Positions 10,049 through 18,854 of a stretch of 64,000 nt of DNA are shown one piece after another. The stretch is from an uncultured Blautia sp. (GTDB lineage Bacteria > Bacillota > Clostridia > Lachnospirales > Lachnospiraceae), in the NCBI GenBank assembly GCA_934394545.1, contig CAKRRG010000005.1, positions 31,350 to 95,349 on the forward strand, given 5' to 3'. The notes under the pieces are model-generated. The model did not search any database. It was given only the letters and a program-made list of their open reading frames with translations, and was not told where the DNA came from. Within the stretch, counting starts at the first letter, position 1; each line of letters starts with the position of its first letter. The translations under genes were made by a program, and so were the position numbers.

Positions 10049-10732
10049 ATGATTGATCTGATAGATGTGACCAAGTCCTATGGACAGGGATTGCCGGCAG
10101 TGAATCACGCCAATCTCCATGTGGATAAGGGCGAATTCGTATTTATTGTAGGAAGCAGCGGCTCGGGGAAATCCACCCTGATCAAGCTCCTTCTGAAGGA
10201 ACTGGATTCTACTTCCGGTAAGATTATTGTAAGCGGAGAGCAGCTTGAGGGAATGAAGCATCGCCGCGTGGCGAAATACCGCCGTAAGCTGGGGGTTGTT
10301 TTTCAGGATTTCCGTCTTCTGAAGGACAGAGATGTATATGAGAATGTTGCTTTTGCACAGCGTGTTGTGAACCGTCCTACCCGAGTGATCCGTAAGAGAG
10401 TTCCGGAGGTTCTTCAGGAGGTTGGACTGGCAGGGAAGTATAAGGCGTATCCGGATGAGCTTTCCGGCGGTGAGCAGCAGAGAGTTGCCCTTGCCAGAGC
10501 CATTGTGAACCGCCCGGACATTCTTCTTGCAGATGAGCCTACCGGTAACCTGGATCCGAAGACCTCTGAGGAGATCATGAAGCTTCTGGAGGAGATCAAT
10601 GAGCGTGGAACCACCGTTCTGGTAGTAACCCACAATAAGGAGATTGTCAATTCCATGAAGAAGCGTGTACTGACCATGCATAATGGAGTGATCATCAGCG
10701 ACGAGAAAGAGGGAGAATATTATGAGGCCTAG
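10049..10732 (+). CDS. ftsE: Cell division ATP-binding protein FtsE
   Basis: ATPase of the FtsEX complex, an ABC-like membrane machine that does not transport but activates peptidoglycan hydrolases at the cell wall. 227 residues, normal length. Walker A GSSGSGKST, signature LSGGEQQRVALARA, Walker B ILLADEPTGNLD and the H-loop VVTHNKE are intact. TAAGGAGG lies 7 bases before the ATG. The gene overlaps ftsX by 11 bases. Confidence 0.96.
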   Translation: MIDLIDVTKSYGQGLPAVNHANLHVDKGEFVFIVGSSGSGKSTLIKLLLKELDSTSGKIIVSGEQLEGMKHRRVAKYRRKLGVVFQDFRLLKDRDVYENVAFAQRVVNRPTRVIRKRVPEVLQEVGLAGKYKAYPDELSGGEQQRVALARAIVNRPDILLADEPTGNLDPKTSEEIMKLLEEINERGTTVLVVTHNKEIVNSMKKRVLTMHNGVIISDEKEGEYYEA

Positions 10733-11630
10733 TACCATCTGGTATACTCTGAAGCAGGGTATCAAGAACATCAAGAGAAATTTCATGTTTTCCATTGCTT
10801 CTGTTATCACAATGGCAGCATGTATTTTTCTTTTTGGAATTTTCTTTTCCATTGTAAATAATGTAAATACACTGGCACATAAGATTGAAGAGGATGTGCC
10901 GATCACAGTTCTTTTTAATGAAGGCACCACACAGGAGCAGATGGATGCAGTGGGAGAACTGATCCGGCAGCGTCCTGAGGTTTCCAAGATTGAATTTGAA
11001 TCAGCAGATGAAGCCTGGGAGAAGATGAAGAAGGAATACTTCGGAGACGATGCAGAAGCAGCAGATGGCTTTAAGGATGATAATCCCCTGGCGAATTCTT
11101 CCAATTACCGGGTATATATGAACAATATTGAGAAGCAGTCTGAGCTGGTTGCTTATATTAAGACTCTGGATAATGTACGTGAGGTTAACCAGTCTGAGCA
11201 GGCAGCGAAGACACTGGGATCGATCAACCGTATTGTTTCGTATGTATCTGTAGCGGTTATCGTAATCCTGCTGCTGATCGCAGTTTTCCTGATCAGCAAT
11301 ACCATTTCTGTTGGTATTACTGTGCGTAAGGATGAGATTGGAATTATGAAATATATTGGAGCAACAGACAGCTTTGTCCGTGCACCATTCCTTCTGGAGG
11401 GTATGACACTGGGACTGATCGGTGCAGGAATTCCTCTGATCGTATTGTATTTCTGCTATAACAATGTGGTAACCTATGTGTATACCAAGTTCAGCGTTCT
11501 GATGGGCGTTGTGGATTTCATTCCGGTTGGACAGATCTACCAGACACTGGTTCCGATTGCATTGGCACTGGGAATCGGCATCGGACTTGTGGGAAGCTTT
11601 ATTACCACAAGAAAACACTTGAAGGTGTGA
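10722..11630 (+). CDS. ftsX: Cell division protein FtsX
   Basis: Permease-like membrane partner of FtsE. 302 residues with the standard FtsX layout: cytosolic N-terminus, one membrane segment (about 24-46), a large extracellular domain (about 50-165) that in Firmicutes contacts a hydrolase such as a PcsB/CwlO-type enzyme, then three membrane segments near residues 175-195, 222-245 and 270-290. No hydrolase gene is adjacent; the next gene is an S41 protease, a common neighbour in Firmicutes. Confidence 0.95.
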   Translation: MRPSTIWYTLKQGIKNIKRNFMFSIASVITMAACIFLFGIFFSIVNNVNTLAHKIEEDVPITVLFNEGTTQEQMDAVGELIRQRPEVSKIEFESADEAWEKMKKEYFGDDAEAADGFKDDNPLANSSNYRVYMNNIEKQSELVAYIKTLDNVREVNQSEQAAKTLGSINRIVSYVSVAVIVILLLIAVFLISNTISVGITVRKDEIGIMKYIGATDSFVRAPFLLEGMTLGLIGAGIPLIVLYFCYNNVVTYVYTKFSVLMGVVDFIPVGQIYQTLVPIALALGIGIGLVGSFITTRKHLKV

Positions 11631-11699
11631 GAAAAGTGTTTTACAATAAAAGCGGTTTTTCTGGATCCGCTGGAATATTTTTATAAGAAAGAGATGGGG

Positions 11700-11727
11700 C
11701 TGCCGGAGAGATTCGGCAGTCTTTTTG
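11700..11727 (+). terminator. Terminator after ftsEX
   Basis: CTGCCG (11700-11705) pairs with CGGCAG (11714-11719) around an 8-base loop, followed by TCTTTTTG. It sits 30 bases before the protease start, so it may be partial. Confidence 0.65.
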
Positions 11728-11748
11728 TATAGATGAGGAAAAGCATAA

Positions 11749-12933
11749 ATGGCAGATAAACAATTTATAAAAGGAGCGATAACCGGTGTCCTGTGCGCTT
11801 CTCTTGTGCTGGGCGGGGGCTATGTAGGCCTTCTGAGAAACGGACAGGCCGGAAGCAAGGTATTGTCAGATGTGGCAGTTACCCAGAAGATTAAGTATCT
11901 GGAGAATCTTATTGATCAGAATTATCTGGAGGATGTGGATGAGGATTCCCTGAAGGAAGGCATTTATACGGGACTTCTTTATGGGTTGGGCGATCCCTAT
12001 TCCAGATATTATACAGAGGAAGAGTACGAGGAAGAGATGCGAGACACAGAGGGCTCGTACTCCGGAATCGGTGTGAGCATTACCCAGAATCCGGAAGGGG
12101 GAATTCTGGTTGTGGATTGTTATGAGGGCAGTCCGGCAGACGTTGCAGGGCTGAAAGCGAACGATGTGATCACCGGGGTAAACGGAACGGATGTAACAGA
12201 GATGACACCCGCTGAGGTTTCCAAAATGATCCGGGAAAAGGATGACGGAACCTCTGTGCTGACTGTCTATCATCAGGAGGCAGATCAGCCGGAGGAGATA
12301 ACCGTTACATTAAGTGATGTAGAATTGCCTACGGTTTCTTATGAAATGCTGGAGGATTCCATTGGGTATCTGCGGATCACGGAATTTACCATGGTGACAC
12401 CCCAGCAGTTTGAGAATGCCTACAAGGATCTTACAGAGAAGGGCATGGAGAGACTGATCGTAGATCTTCGTGATAACCCGGGAGGAGTTCTTTCCTCCGT
12501 ATGTGACGTACTTCGCCAGATTTTGCCGGAAGGACTGATCGTGTATACAGAGGACAAATATGGGGAAAAGCAGGAACTGAAGTGTGACGGTGATACTCCT
12601 ATAGATATTCCTCTGGCTGTGCTGGTAAATGAGAACAGCGCCAGTGCCTCTGAGATTTTTGCAGGGGCAGTGAAGGATTATGAGATCGGAACCATCGTGG
12701 GAACCAAAACCTATGGAAAGGGAATTGTCCAGAGCATTCGTCAGCTTTCTGACGGAAGTGCAGTAAAGCTGACAACTGCCAAGTATTTTACCCCTAAGGG
12801 CAATGACATTCATAAAGTAGGAATCACATCGGATGTGGAAGTGAAGCTGGATGCCAGCCTGTTGAACCGGACCGATTATACACATGAGGAAGATAATCAG
12901 CTTCAGGCCGCAATAGAAGCGGTTTCTCGTTGA
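11749..12933 (+). CDS. S41 family C-terminal processing peptidase (CtpA/Prc type)
   Basis: Exported serine protease that trims or degrades envelope proteins. 394 residues: N-terminal membrane anchor or signal (about 7-27, GAITGVLCASLVLGGGYVG), a PDZ domain (about 100-180, with GIGVSI and GLKANDVITGVNG), and the S41 catalytic core. The nucleophile lies in NSASASEIFAGA (near residue 300) and the general-base Lys in the TYGKG segment (near 326). In Firmicutes the FtsEX-CtpA neighbourhood is recurrent, consistent with control of cell wall hydrolase activity. A leuS promoter overlaps its stop codon. Confidence 0.93.
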   Translation: MADKQFIKGAITGVLCASLVLGGGYVGLLRNGQAGSKVLSDVAVTQKIKYLENLIDQNYLEDVDEDSLKEGIYTGLLYGLGDPYSRYYTEEEYEEEMRDTEGSYSGIGVSITQNPEGGILVVDCYEGSPADVAGLKANDVITGVNGTDVTEMTPAEVSKMIREKDDGTSVLTVYHQEADQPEEITVTLSDVELPTVSYEMLEDSIGYLRITEFTMVTPQQFENAYKDLTEKGMERLIVDLRDNPGGVLSSVCDVLRQILPEGLIVYTEDKYGEKQELKCDGDTPIDIPLAVLVNENSASASEIFAGAVKDYEIGTIVGTKTYGKGIVQSIRQLSDGSAVKLTTAKYFTPKGNDIHKVGITSDVEVKLDASLLNRTDYTHEEDNQLQAAIEAVSR

Positions 12934-12958
12934 CAAAACTATTTTGTTGGATTAGAAT
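12930..12958 (+). promoter_or_regulatory. Promoter of leuS overlapping the previous stop codon
   Basis: TTGACA at 12930-12935, 17 bases, TAGAAT at 12953-12958. The protease TGA stop is within the -35 box. The predicted start near 12965 leaves about 34 bases before leuS, too short for a T-box leader, and none is seen. Confidence 0.75.
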
Positions 12959-12998
12959 GGTAAAAGGATTTTTGTAAATTTTTTATGGAGGAACCATA

Positions 12999-15401
12999 AT
13001 GAAACACAATTTTAAGAAAATCGAGCCGAAATGGCAGAAGAAATGGGATGAGCAGCAGGCGTTTAAAGCTGTTGACGGAAGTGATAAACCGAAATTTTAC
13101 GGCCTTGTAGAGTTCCCGTATCCAAGTGGTGCCGGAATGCACGTAGGTCATATCAAAGCATATTCAAGTATCGAGGTACTTTCCAGAAAGAGAAGAATGC
13201 AGGGATACAATGTACTGTTCCCAATCGGATTTGATGCATTCGGACTTCCTACTGAGAACTATGCGATCAAGACGAACACACATCCTCGTGAGATCACAGA
13301 CCAGAATATTGCGAAATTCACCAATCAGCTGAAGAGCGTTGGATTTTCCTTTGACTGGAGCCGTGTGATCGATACCACACAGGAAGATTTCTATAAGTGG
13401 ACACAGTGGATTTTCCTGAAGATGTTTGAGAAAGGTCTTGTTTTCCGTGATAAGACACTGGTGAACTATTGCCCTTCCTGTAAGGTGGTTCTTTCTAATG
13501 AGGACAGCCAGGGTGGAAAATGTGACATCTGTCACAGCGATGTTGTGCAGAAGTCTAAGGATGTATGGTATTTGCGTATTACGCAGTATGCAGATAAGCT
13601 TCTTGAGGGACTGGATCATGTAGACTATCCGGCGAATATCAAGCAGCAGCAGGTAAACTGGATCGGGAAATCCACAGGTGCCTTCGTGAATTTCACAGTT
13701 GATGGAATTGATGAGACACTGGAGATTTATACCACCAGACCGGATACTCTGTTCGGTGTAACCTTCATGGTTATCGCACCGGAGCATCCACTGATCGATA
13801 AATATGCAGACCGCATTGCGAACATGGATGAGATCAAGGCTTACCGTGAAGAGTGTGCGAAGAAGACGGAGTTCGAGAGAACACAGCTTGTGAAAGAGAA
13901 AACAGGCGTATGCATTCAGGGTCTTCAGGGTGTAAATCCTGTAAACGGTAAGAAGATTCCGATCTTTATTGCAGATTATGTAATGATGGGGTATGGTACA
14001 GGCGCAATTATGGCAGTACCGGCACATGACCAGAGAGACTATGACTTCGCTAAGAAGTTTGGCATTGATATTATCCAGGTTATTAAGGGTGGCGACATTG
14101 AGAAGGAAGCTTACACAGGCGACGGCGAAATGATCAACTCTGATTTCCTGAATGGATATACGAATAAGAAGGATTCCATCAAGCGTATGCTTGAAGAACT
14201 TGAGAAGAAGGGCATTGGGAAGGCCGGTGTTCAGTACAAGATGAAGGACTGGGCATTTAACCGTCAGAGATACTGGGGAGAGCCAATCCCGATCGTTCAT
14301 TGTCCGAAGTGTGGCGATGTAGCTGTTCCATATGAGGAGCTGCCGCTTCGTCTGCCGAAGATTGACGATTTCCAGCCAGGTGAGGACGGACAGTCTCCAC
14401 TTGCCAAGATTGACTCCTTCGTAAATTGCAAGTGTCCGAAATGTGGCGGCGATGCCAAGAGAGAGACCGATACCATGCCGCAGTGGGCTGGTTCCTCCTG
14501 GTACTTCCTTCGTTATGTGGATCCACATAATAATGAGGCGCTTGCAGACCGTAAGAAGATTGACTACTGGATGCCGGTTGACTGGTATAACGGTGGTATG
14601 GAGCACGTAACCAGACATATGATCTACTCCAGATTCTGGCATCATTTCCTGTATGATATGGGAATCGTGAATACTGCTGAGCCATATGCGAAGCGTTCTG
14701 CACAGGGTATGATCCTTGGTTCAGATGGTGACAAGATGAGTAAATCCAAGGGTAACGTAGTAGACCCGCTGGATATTGTAGAAGAGTATGGCGCTGACGC
14801 ACTTCGTACTTATGTCATGTTTATGGGTGACTACGGCGCTGCCGCACCGTGGAATGACAGCTCTGTAAGAGGATGTAAGCGATTCCTTGAGAGAGTTGCA
14901 GGACTTACGGATATTATGACCGATGAGCCGGCAGCTAAGGATATGGAAGTTAAAATCCATAAGGCAATTAAGAAGGTATCTTCTGATATTGAGGCAATGA
15001 AGTTTAACACTGCAATTGCCTGCCTGATGACTCTTATCAATGATATCTATGCAGTTGGTAAGATCAGCAAGGACGACCTTATCATCTTTATCAAGCTTCT
15101 TTGCCCATTCGCTCCTCATCTTTGCGAGGAAATCTGGGAATCTCTGGGCGGCGAGGGCTTACTGTCCCTTTCCCAGTGGCCGGAGTACGAAGAGAGCAAG
15201 ACCGTAGAGGCTTCTGTAGAAATCGGTGTACAGGTTAACGGTAAGGTTCGTGGAACGATCGTAATTCCTAACGGCTGTGCGAAAGAAGAAGCTCTGGAAA
15301 TTGCCAAGAAGGACGAGAGGGTTGCCTCCTTCCTGGAAGGAAAGACTCTTGTGAAAGAAATTTATGTACCGAATAAGATTGTGAACTTTGTGGCGAAATA
15401 A
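12999..15401 (+). CDS. leuS: Leucyl-tRNA synthetase
   Basis: Class I aminoacyl-tRNA synthetase that charges tRNA-Leu. 800 residues, normal for bacteria. The HIGH-type motif is in YPSGAGMHVGHIKAYS (about 43-58), the editing domain carries TTRPDTLFGVTFM, a zinc-type Cys set appears as CPSCK...CDICH and CPKCG, and the KMSKS motif is in GDKMSKSKGN (about 577). GGAGG precedes ATG 12999. It has its own promoter and terminator, so it is a single-gene unit. Confidence 0.98.
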   Translation: MKHNFKKIEPKWQKKWDEQQAFKAVDGSDKPKFYGLVEFPYPSGAGMHVGHIKAYSSIEVLSRKRRMQGYNVLFPIGFDAFGLPTENYAIKTNTHPREITDQNIAKFTNQLKSVGFSFDWSRVIDTTQEDFYKWTQWIFLKMFEKGLVFRDKTLVNYCPSCKVVLSNEDSQGGKCDICHSDVVQKSKDVWYLRITQYADKLLEGLDHVDYPANIKQQQVNWIGKSTGAFVNFTVDGIDETLEIYTTRPDTLFGVTFMVIAPEHPLIDKYADRIANMDEIKAYREECAKKTEFERTQLVKEKTGVCIQGLQGVNPVNGKKIPIFIADYVMMGYGTGAIMAVPAHDQRDYDFAKKFGIDIIQVIKGGDIEKEAYTGDGEMINSDFLNGYTNKKDSIKRMLEELEKKGIGKAGVQYKMKDWAFNRQRYWGEPIPIVHCPKCGDVAVPYEELPLRLPKIDDFQPGEDGQSPLAKIDSFVNCKCPKCGGDAKRETDTMPQWAGSSWYFLRYVDPHNNEALADRKKIDYWMPVDWYNGGMEHVTRHMIYSRFWHHFLYDMGIVNTAEPYAKRSAQGMILGSDGDKMSKSKGNVVDPLDIVEEYGADALRTYVMFMGDYGAAAPWNDSSVRGCKRFLERVAGLTDIMTDEPAAKDMEVKIHKAIKKVSSDIEAMKFNTAIACLMTLINDIYAVGKISKDDLIIFIKLLCPFAPHLCEEIWESLGGEGLLSLSQWPEYEESKTVEASVEIGVQVNGKVRGTIVIPNGCAKEEALEIAKKDERVASFLEGKTLVKEIYVPNKIVNFVAK

Positions 15402-15420
15402 AGATTACCGAAATAGAGAA

Positions 15421-15455
15421 ACTCCCCACTGAATTATTGGTGGGGAGTTTTTTTA
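15421..15455 (+). terminator. Terminator of leuS
   Basis: Perfect 9-bp stem ACTCCCCAC (15421-15429) with GTGGGGAGT (15440-15448), then seven T in a row. Marks the boundary to the AT-rich defence pair. Confidence 0.95.
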
Positions 15456-15518
15456 TTCCAAAGTAAAGTTGTTGATTAAGATTTAACTGGGAACCTGTAA
15501 TGAAACCTATAGTAAACC

Positions 15519-15547
15519 TTGCGGAGAAGGAGCTTGTAAGATATAAT
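15519..15547 (+). promoter_or_regulatory. Promoter of the Septu-like pair
   Basis: TTGCGG at 15519-15524, 17 bases, perfect TATAAT at 15542-15547. It lies downstream of an earlier in-frame ATG (15500), which supports the later start at 15578. Confidence 0.65.
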
Positions 15548-15577
15548 CAATTTATATTATATAGAGAAGGTGATGCA

Positions 15578-16831
15578 ATGAAAATTGATTTCCTGGAATT
15601 GACGAATTTTAGAAATATTCAAAAGCAAGATATTATATTCGAAAATAAAAACTTTGTTGCTTTAATCGGAGACAATGGGAGCGGAAAGACTACTATATTA
15701 GAGAGCATTACTAAGGCATTTGTACCTGTGTTAAGATCAATCAATGCAGAGGCAATGAAAAAATGTGATTTAACGAATAACGATATTAGAAATGGAGCAA
15801 ATAGTACAGGGGTTACATTAGGAATAAGCCTGGATAACGAACGGTATATCTGGACCAATAAGCGTAGATTTTCATCGCAGAAACCATTTGAAAATATTAG
15901 TGAGAAAAAGCTGGAAAATGTTAAAGACCTTAAGGAATTAAAGGTAAAATATGCGCAGTGTGTTGAAACAAAAGCATTACCTCTGGTGCTTTATTATGGA
16001 ACTGATAGAATTATAAGAGAAGTACCACAGCGCGGTCATATTAAAAATTTTAATGTAATAGATGCATTAAGAAATTGTTTTGACAATGTGAATTATTTTA
16101 GAGATTTTTATGATTGGTTTAAGACTGAAGAAGATATTGAACTTCGAGGATTGCGTGAAAGTTCAGATTACAAAAATCCGAAACTTAATTGTGTCCGAAC
16201 AGCATTAGAACGGATGATAAAAGGGTATTCTAATCTGCGAATTGAACTAGCACCATCAAGAATGGTAATGACGAACGCAGAGGGAATAGATTTACAAATT
16301 GATCAATTAAGCGGAGGATATAAAGCTGTATTATCTGTTATTGCGGATATTGCAAAAAGATTATCTATAGCAAATCCGAATTCTTTAAACCCTTTAGAAG
16401 AAGAAGCTGTGATTTTAATTGACGAGTTAGATCTGCATTTACATCCGAAATGGCAAAAAGAAATAGTAGCTGATTTGAAAAGAACATTTCCAAATTGTCA
16501 GTTTATTATTTCAACACATTCTCCATTTATAATTCAGTCATTAGATGCAGCAGAAGTTTTTGATATAAAAACAATGACATTTGCGGAAGAAAAGGGAAAT
16601 TATAAGGGATGGAGTATAGAAGCTATTCAGGAATATAAAATGGGAGTAGAGCCTAAGACAGCTATTTTTAATGATTATTTGGAAAAATTTTCATTGGCAA
16701 TGGATCATGAAAATTATGATGATGCGAAAGTATTTTATAAAAAATTGAAAGAAATGGTAAAACCGGATAGCAGTGAAAGTAAAGTTTTAGAATTGGATAT
16801 GGAGATGATTAGAGCATATGATAAAGCTTAG
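15578..16831 (+). CDS. ptuA: Septu-like PtuA: AAA ATPase of antiphage system
   Basis: ATPase of the OLD/RecF-like group (AAA_15/AAA_21). In Septu systems PtuA forms a complex with the HNH nuclease PtuB that protects against phage. 417 residues from ATG 15578, which has AGAAGG at the right distance. Visible: Walker A GDNGSGKTT (about 31-39), an ABC-like signature QLSGGYKA (about 242-249), Walker B VILIDELDLHLHP (about 278-290) and the STHSPF switch (about 311). It overlaps the HNH gene by 14 bases. Codon use is AT-rich compared with leuS, which suggests acquisition. It could also be called a generic retron-type ATPase, but no reverse transcriptase is present. Confidence 0.8.
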   Translation: MKIDFLELTNFRNIQKQDIIFENKNFVALIGDNGSGKTTILESITKAFVPVLRSINAEAMKKCDLTNNDIRNGANSTGVTLGISLDNERYIWTNKRRFSSQKPFENISEKKLENVKDLKELKVKYAQCVETKALPLVLYYGTDRIIREVPQRGHIKNFNVIDALRNCFDNVNYFRDFYDWFKTEEDIELRGLRESSDYKNPKLNCVRTALERMIKGYSNLRIELAPSRMVMTNAEGIDLQIDQLSGGYKAVLSVIADIAKRLSIANPNSLNPLEEEAVILIDELDLHLHPKWQKEIVADLKRTFPNCQFIISTHSPFIIQSLDAAEVFDIKTMTFAEEKGNYKGWSIEAIQEYKMGVEPKTAIFNDYLEKFSLAMDHENYDDAKVFYKKLKEMVKPDSSESKVLELDMEMIRAYDKA

Positions 16832-17564
16832 TAGAGGTGAAAAACCAGAAGAGCTTACGAATGATGTCTGTGAAGAATTAAAAAAATTATATGCTGAAGA
16901 TAAAGATAGGGATGTATGGAATTCATCTAAAATCAAGGAGCCTTTGAAAAAGGCTATGCTAGAGATGAGTCATGGAAAATGTTCCTATTGTGAATGTAAA
17001 TTAGGAATAGAATCTAAAGATGTTACAATAGACCATTTTCTTCCGAAATCGGAGAATCCAGATGAAGTTGTAGAATGGGAGAACCTTTTTCCTGCTTGTT
17101 TGAGATGTAATAGAAAGAAAAATAAGCGTGAAGAAAGAATTGTAAATCCATGTGTAGACGAACCAAAAGAATATTTAGGGGTGACAAGTGTAAATCGTTA
17201 TAGATTAAAAGGAATCGATACACAAGGAATTGGTAAAAATACAATAGAGGTAATAGGACTTAACGATATAGAACGAGTAATGGTTCCTCGGATGACTGAG
17301 TGGGAAGCATTGAAAGTGCGTTTGGAAGAAATAGAAGAGGATTTAAAAGAAGAAGGATACAAGAACAAATATAGAAACCGTTTGCAAATGATAATGGAGA
17401 ACTGTTTATTTGATAAGTCGTATGCTGCGGTTAAGGCGACAAATCTTTTAAATGACAGCAGTTATCTTCAAATAAAAGACTATTTTATAAAAGAAAATCA
17501 GTGGTCGGATAATATAAAGAATACTGAAGCGAAAATAAAAAAAATTGCATTGAAGTTAGTTTAG
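16818..17564 (+). CDS. ptuB: Septu-like PtuB: HNH endonuclease
   Basis: 248-residue nuclease of the retron/Septu HNH type (TIGR02646-like). A zinc pair CSYC (Cys55, Cys58) and a second pair in ACLRC (Cys94, Cys97) frame the catalytic IDHFLPKS (Asp72-His73) and the Asn residues of WENLF and CNRKK. The N-terminal 50 residues are helical. The start overlaps the ATPase end, as is usual for PtuA-PtuB pairs, and both share one promoter. A strong hairpin follows. Confidence 0.82.
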   Translation: MIKLSRGEKPEELTNDVCEELKKLYAEDKDRDVWNSSKIKEPLKKAMLEMSHGKCSYCECKLGIESKDVTIDHFLPKSENPDEVVEWENLFPACLRCNRKKNKREERIVNPCVDEPKEYLGVTSVNRYRLKGIDTQGIGKNTIEVIGLNDIERVMVPRMTEWEALKVRLEEIEEDLKEEGYKNKYRNRLQMIMENCLFDKSYAAVKATNLLNDSSYLQIKDYFIKENQWSDNIKNTEAKIKKIALKLV

Positions 17565-17622
17565 TTGTACTATGGTACATAGACAACTGGTTGTGAAATA
17601 TCAATCAAAATAATTGTTTAAG

Positions 17623-17664
17623 ACTTCCCACACCAATGATAAAAAATCATTTGGTGTGGGAAGT
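17623..17664. terminator. Bidirectional terminator between ptuB and the minus-strand gene
   Basis: Long stem: ACTTCCCACACCAATGAT (17623-17640) pairs with ATCATTTGGTGTGGGAAGT (17646-17664) with a single bulged T; A-rich on one side and AT-rich on the other. It serves two converging genes. Confidence 0.85.
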
Positions 17665-17674
17665 TATATTATAG

Positions 17675-18640
17675 TTACAAGTATGCAGCGTTTTTGCCCA
17701 CATAGTACCAGAAGGTACGGGTGGTCTTTTTGAAGCTTTTGGTTTTGAAATTGAGGAAATAGTAGGTTTTATTAGTGTAATAGGCGCCGGTGGGGGTGAT
17801 TTCCTGAATACTGTCTAATGTATAGCCTTTTTTGGAAACGGCGGCAAGTTTCTTGGCCGAGCCGGAACCGGAGGCTTTTTTCTTATAGAAGGTTATCTTC
17901 GTGCCAGAAGCATAGGGACTGTTGGATACGGCGTAATACCAGTAATTTCCGATGCGGGTAACTGTGGAAGCAGTTCCACTGCTGTTCAATTTTCGGATCT
18001 TGCCAGTCTTGGCATCTAAGACAGCAGCCTGATTTTTATTATTAGACACGTAAAAGTAACGGTCCTGAACCTGAGTTGATGGGAATTCCAGATTGTAGGA
18101 TTTGGAGAGCGTCTTCTTATTGGCCTTACCGGTGATGTTTACACTGTAAATTTTGTAATGTGTTGTGTAACCGCTGCTGGTGCTGTAGAAGATTTTGTTT
18201 CCATAGGGGATCATGGTGGTAAAACTGTTCTTGGTCTTGTATAGGTGGAGATCCAAGATTTTGCGCGCTTTACCGGTGCCATCTGCATTTTTGCGGTAGA
18301 CATAGCCTATGTCATCCTGGTAGATCAGGTATTTGCCATTGGTATAGATAAAGGTGGCAACACTTATATATTGCGGCTTAAAATTGAGGATCACCTGGGT
18401 CGCCCCTGTCTGGCGATCCTGACGGCACACCTGGAAAAGAGAACTTCCTTGCTCATGGTTATAGTAATAGGAATATCCGCCAATTTCCACCGGATCGCCA
18501 TACCCATTGTGGCAGACACGCACCCATGTTCCCGGAGCTGCCGCCTGTGTCTTCACAGGAAAAGATATTCCGAGAAGCATAGTAAGCAGCATGGAAAAAG
18601 CTAAAAGTGTAAGTGATCGTTTAAATGATTTTCTCTCCAT
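17675..18640 (-). CDS. Secreted protein of unknown function, DUF5050-like propeller
   Basis: 321 residues with a clear signal peptide: basic start MERKSFKRS, hydrophobic core to about residue 25, cleavage expected after the TQAA region (about 31-34). The mature part has repeated strands of the form YxYYV, TKIYSVN and GNYWYYAVS, typical of secreted beta-propeller proteins of the DUF5050 type in Clostridia. A strong AAGGAGG precedes the start. No catalytic residues can be named. Upstream lies a hairpin-forming dispersed repeat, so its promoter may have been affected by that insertion. Role unknown; ligand binding at the cell surface is a guess. Confidence 0.6.
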   Translation of the reverse strand: MERKSFKRSLTLLAFSMLLTMLLGISFPVKTQAAAPGTWVRVCHNGYGDPVEIGGYSYYYNHEQGSSLFQVCRQDRQTGATQVILNFKPQYISVATFIYTNGKYLIYQDDIGYVYRKNADGTGKARKILDLHLYKTKNSFTTMIPYGNKIFYSTSSGYTTHYKIYSVNITGKANKKTLSKSYNLEFPSTQVQDRYFYVSNNKNQAAVLDAKTGKIRKLNSSGTASTVTRIGNYWYYAVSNSPYASGTKITFYKKKASGSGSAKKLAAVSKKGYTLDSIQEITPTGAYYTNKTYYFLNFKTKSFKKTTRTFWYYVGKNAAYL

Positions 18641-18660
18641 TTTTCCCTCCTTAAATGAAA

Positions 18661-18741
18661 TGATGTTGGGTCAAAAGGTCAAAAATCCTCTTGCAAGCGA
18701 GCTTGCATCGTTTTTTTGACCTTTTGACCCTGGTATCATCA
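18661..18741. repeat. Dispersed inverted-repeat element, full copy
   Basis: Ends are inverted copies: TGATGTTGGGTCAAAAGGTC (18661-18680) against GACCTTTTGACCC...ATCATCA (to 18741), with an inner hairpin TGCAAGC/GCTTGCA (18692-18707). Partial or shorter copies are at about 20647-20686, 21531-21574 and 47453-47472. It resembles a MITE or structured intergenic repeat. No ORF inside. Confidence 0.7.
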
Positions 18742-18796
18742 TGAAAAAGATCTATTAAAAATGTAACAAAAAAAAGTAGGATTGTCAAAATGTTTG

Positions 18797-18805
18797 TGTT
18801 ATACT
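18797..18805 (+). promoter_or_regulatory. Extended -10 promoter of the RACo-like gene
   Basis: TGTTATACT (TG at 18797-18798, TATACT at 18800-18805) without a convincing -35 box at 17 bases. A transcript start near 18812 would exclude the GTG at 18813 as start codon and favours ATG 18855. Confidence 0.45.
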
Positions 18806-18854
18806 GCAACAAGTGAATACCGACTATAATAAATTAACGAAAGGGCGTGATCAT

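Noticed and set aside
12934..12998. T-box leader before leuS
   Set aside because: The leader is only about 34 bases from the predicted start, too short for a T-box.
15500..15577. Earlier start for the Septu ATPase
   Set aside because: The promoter -10 box lies at 15542-15547, after that ATG, and no ribosome site supports it.
15578..17564. Retron
   Set aside because: The ATPase and HNH genes resemble retron accessory genes, but no reverse transcriptase gene is present nearby.
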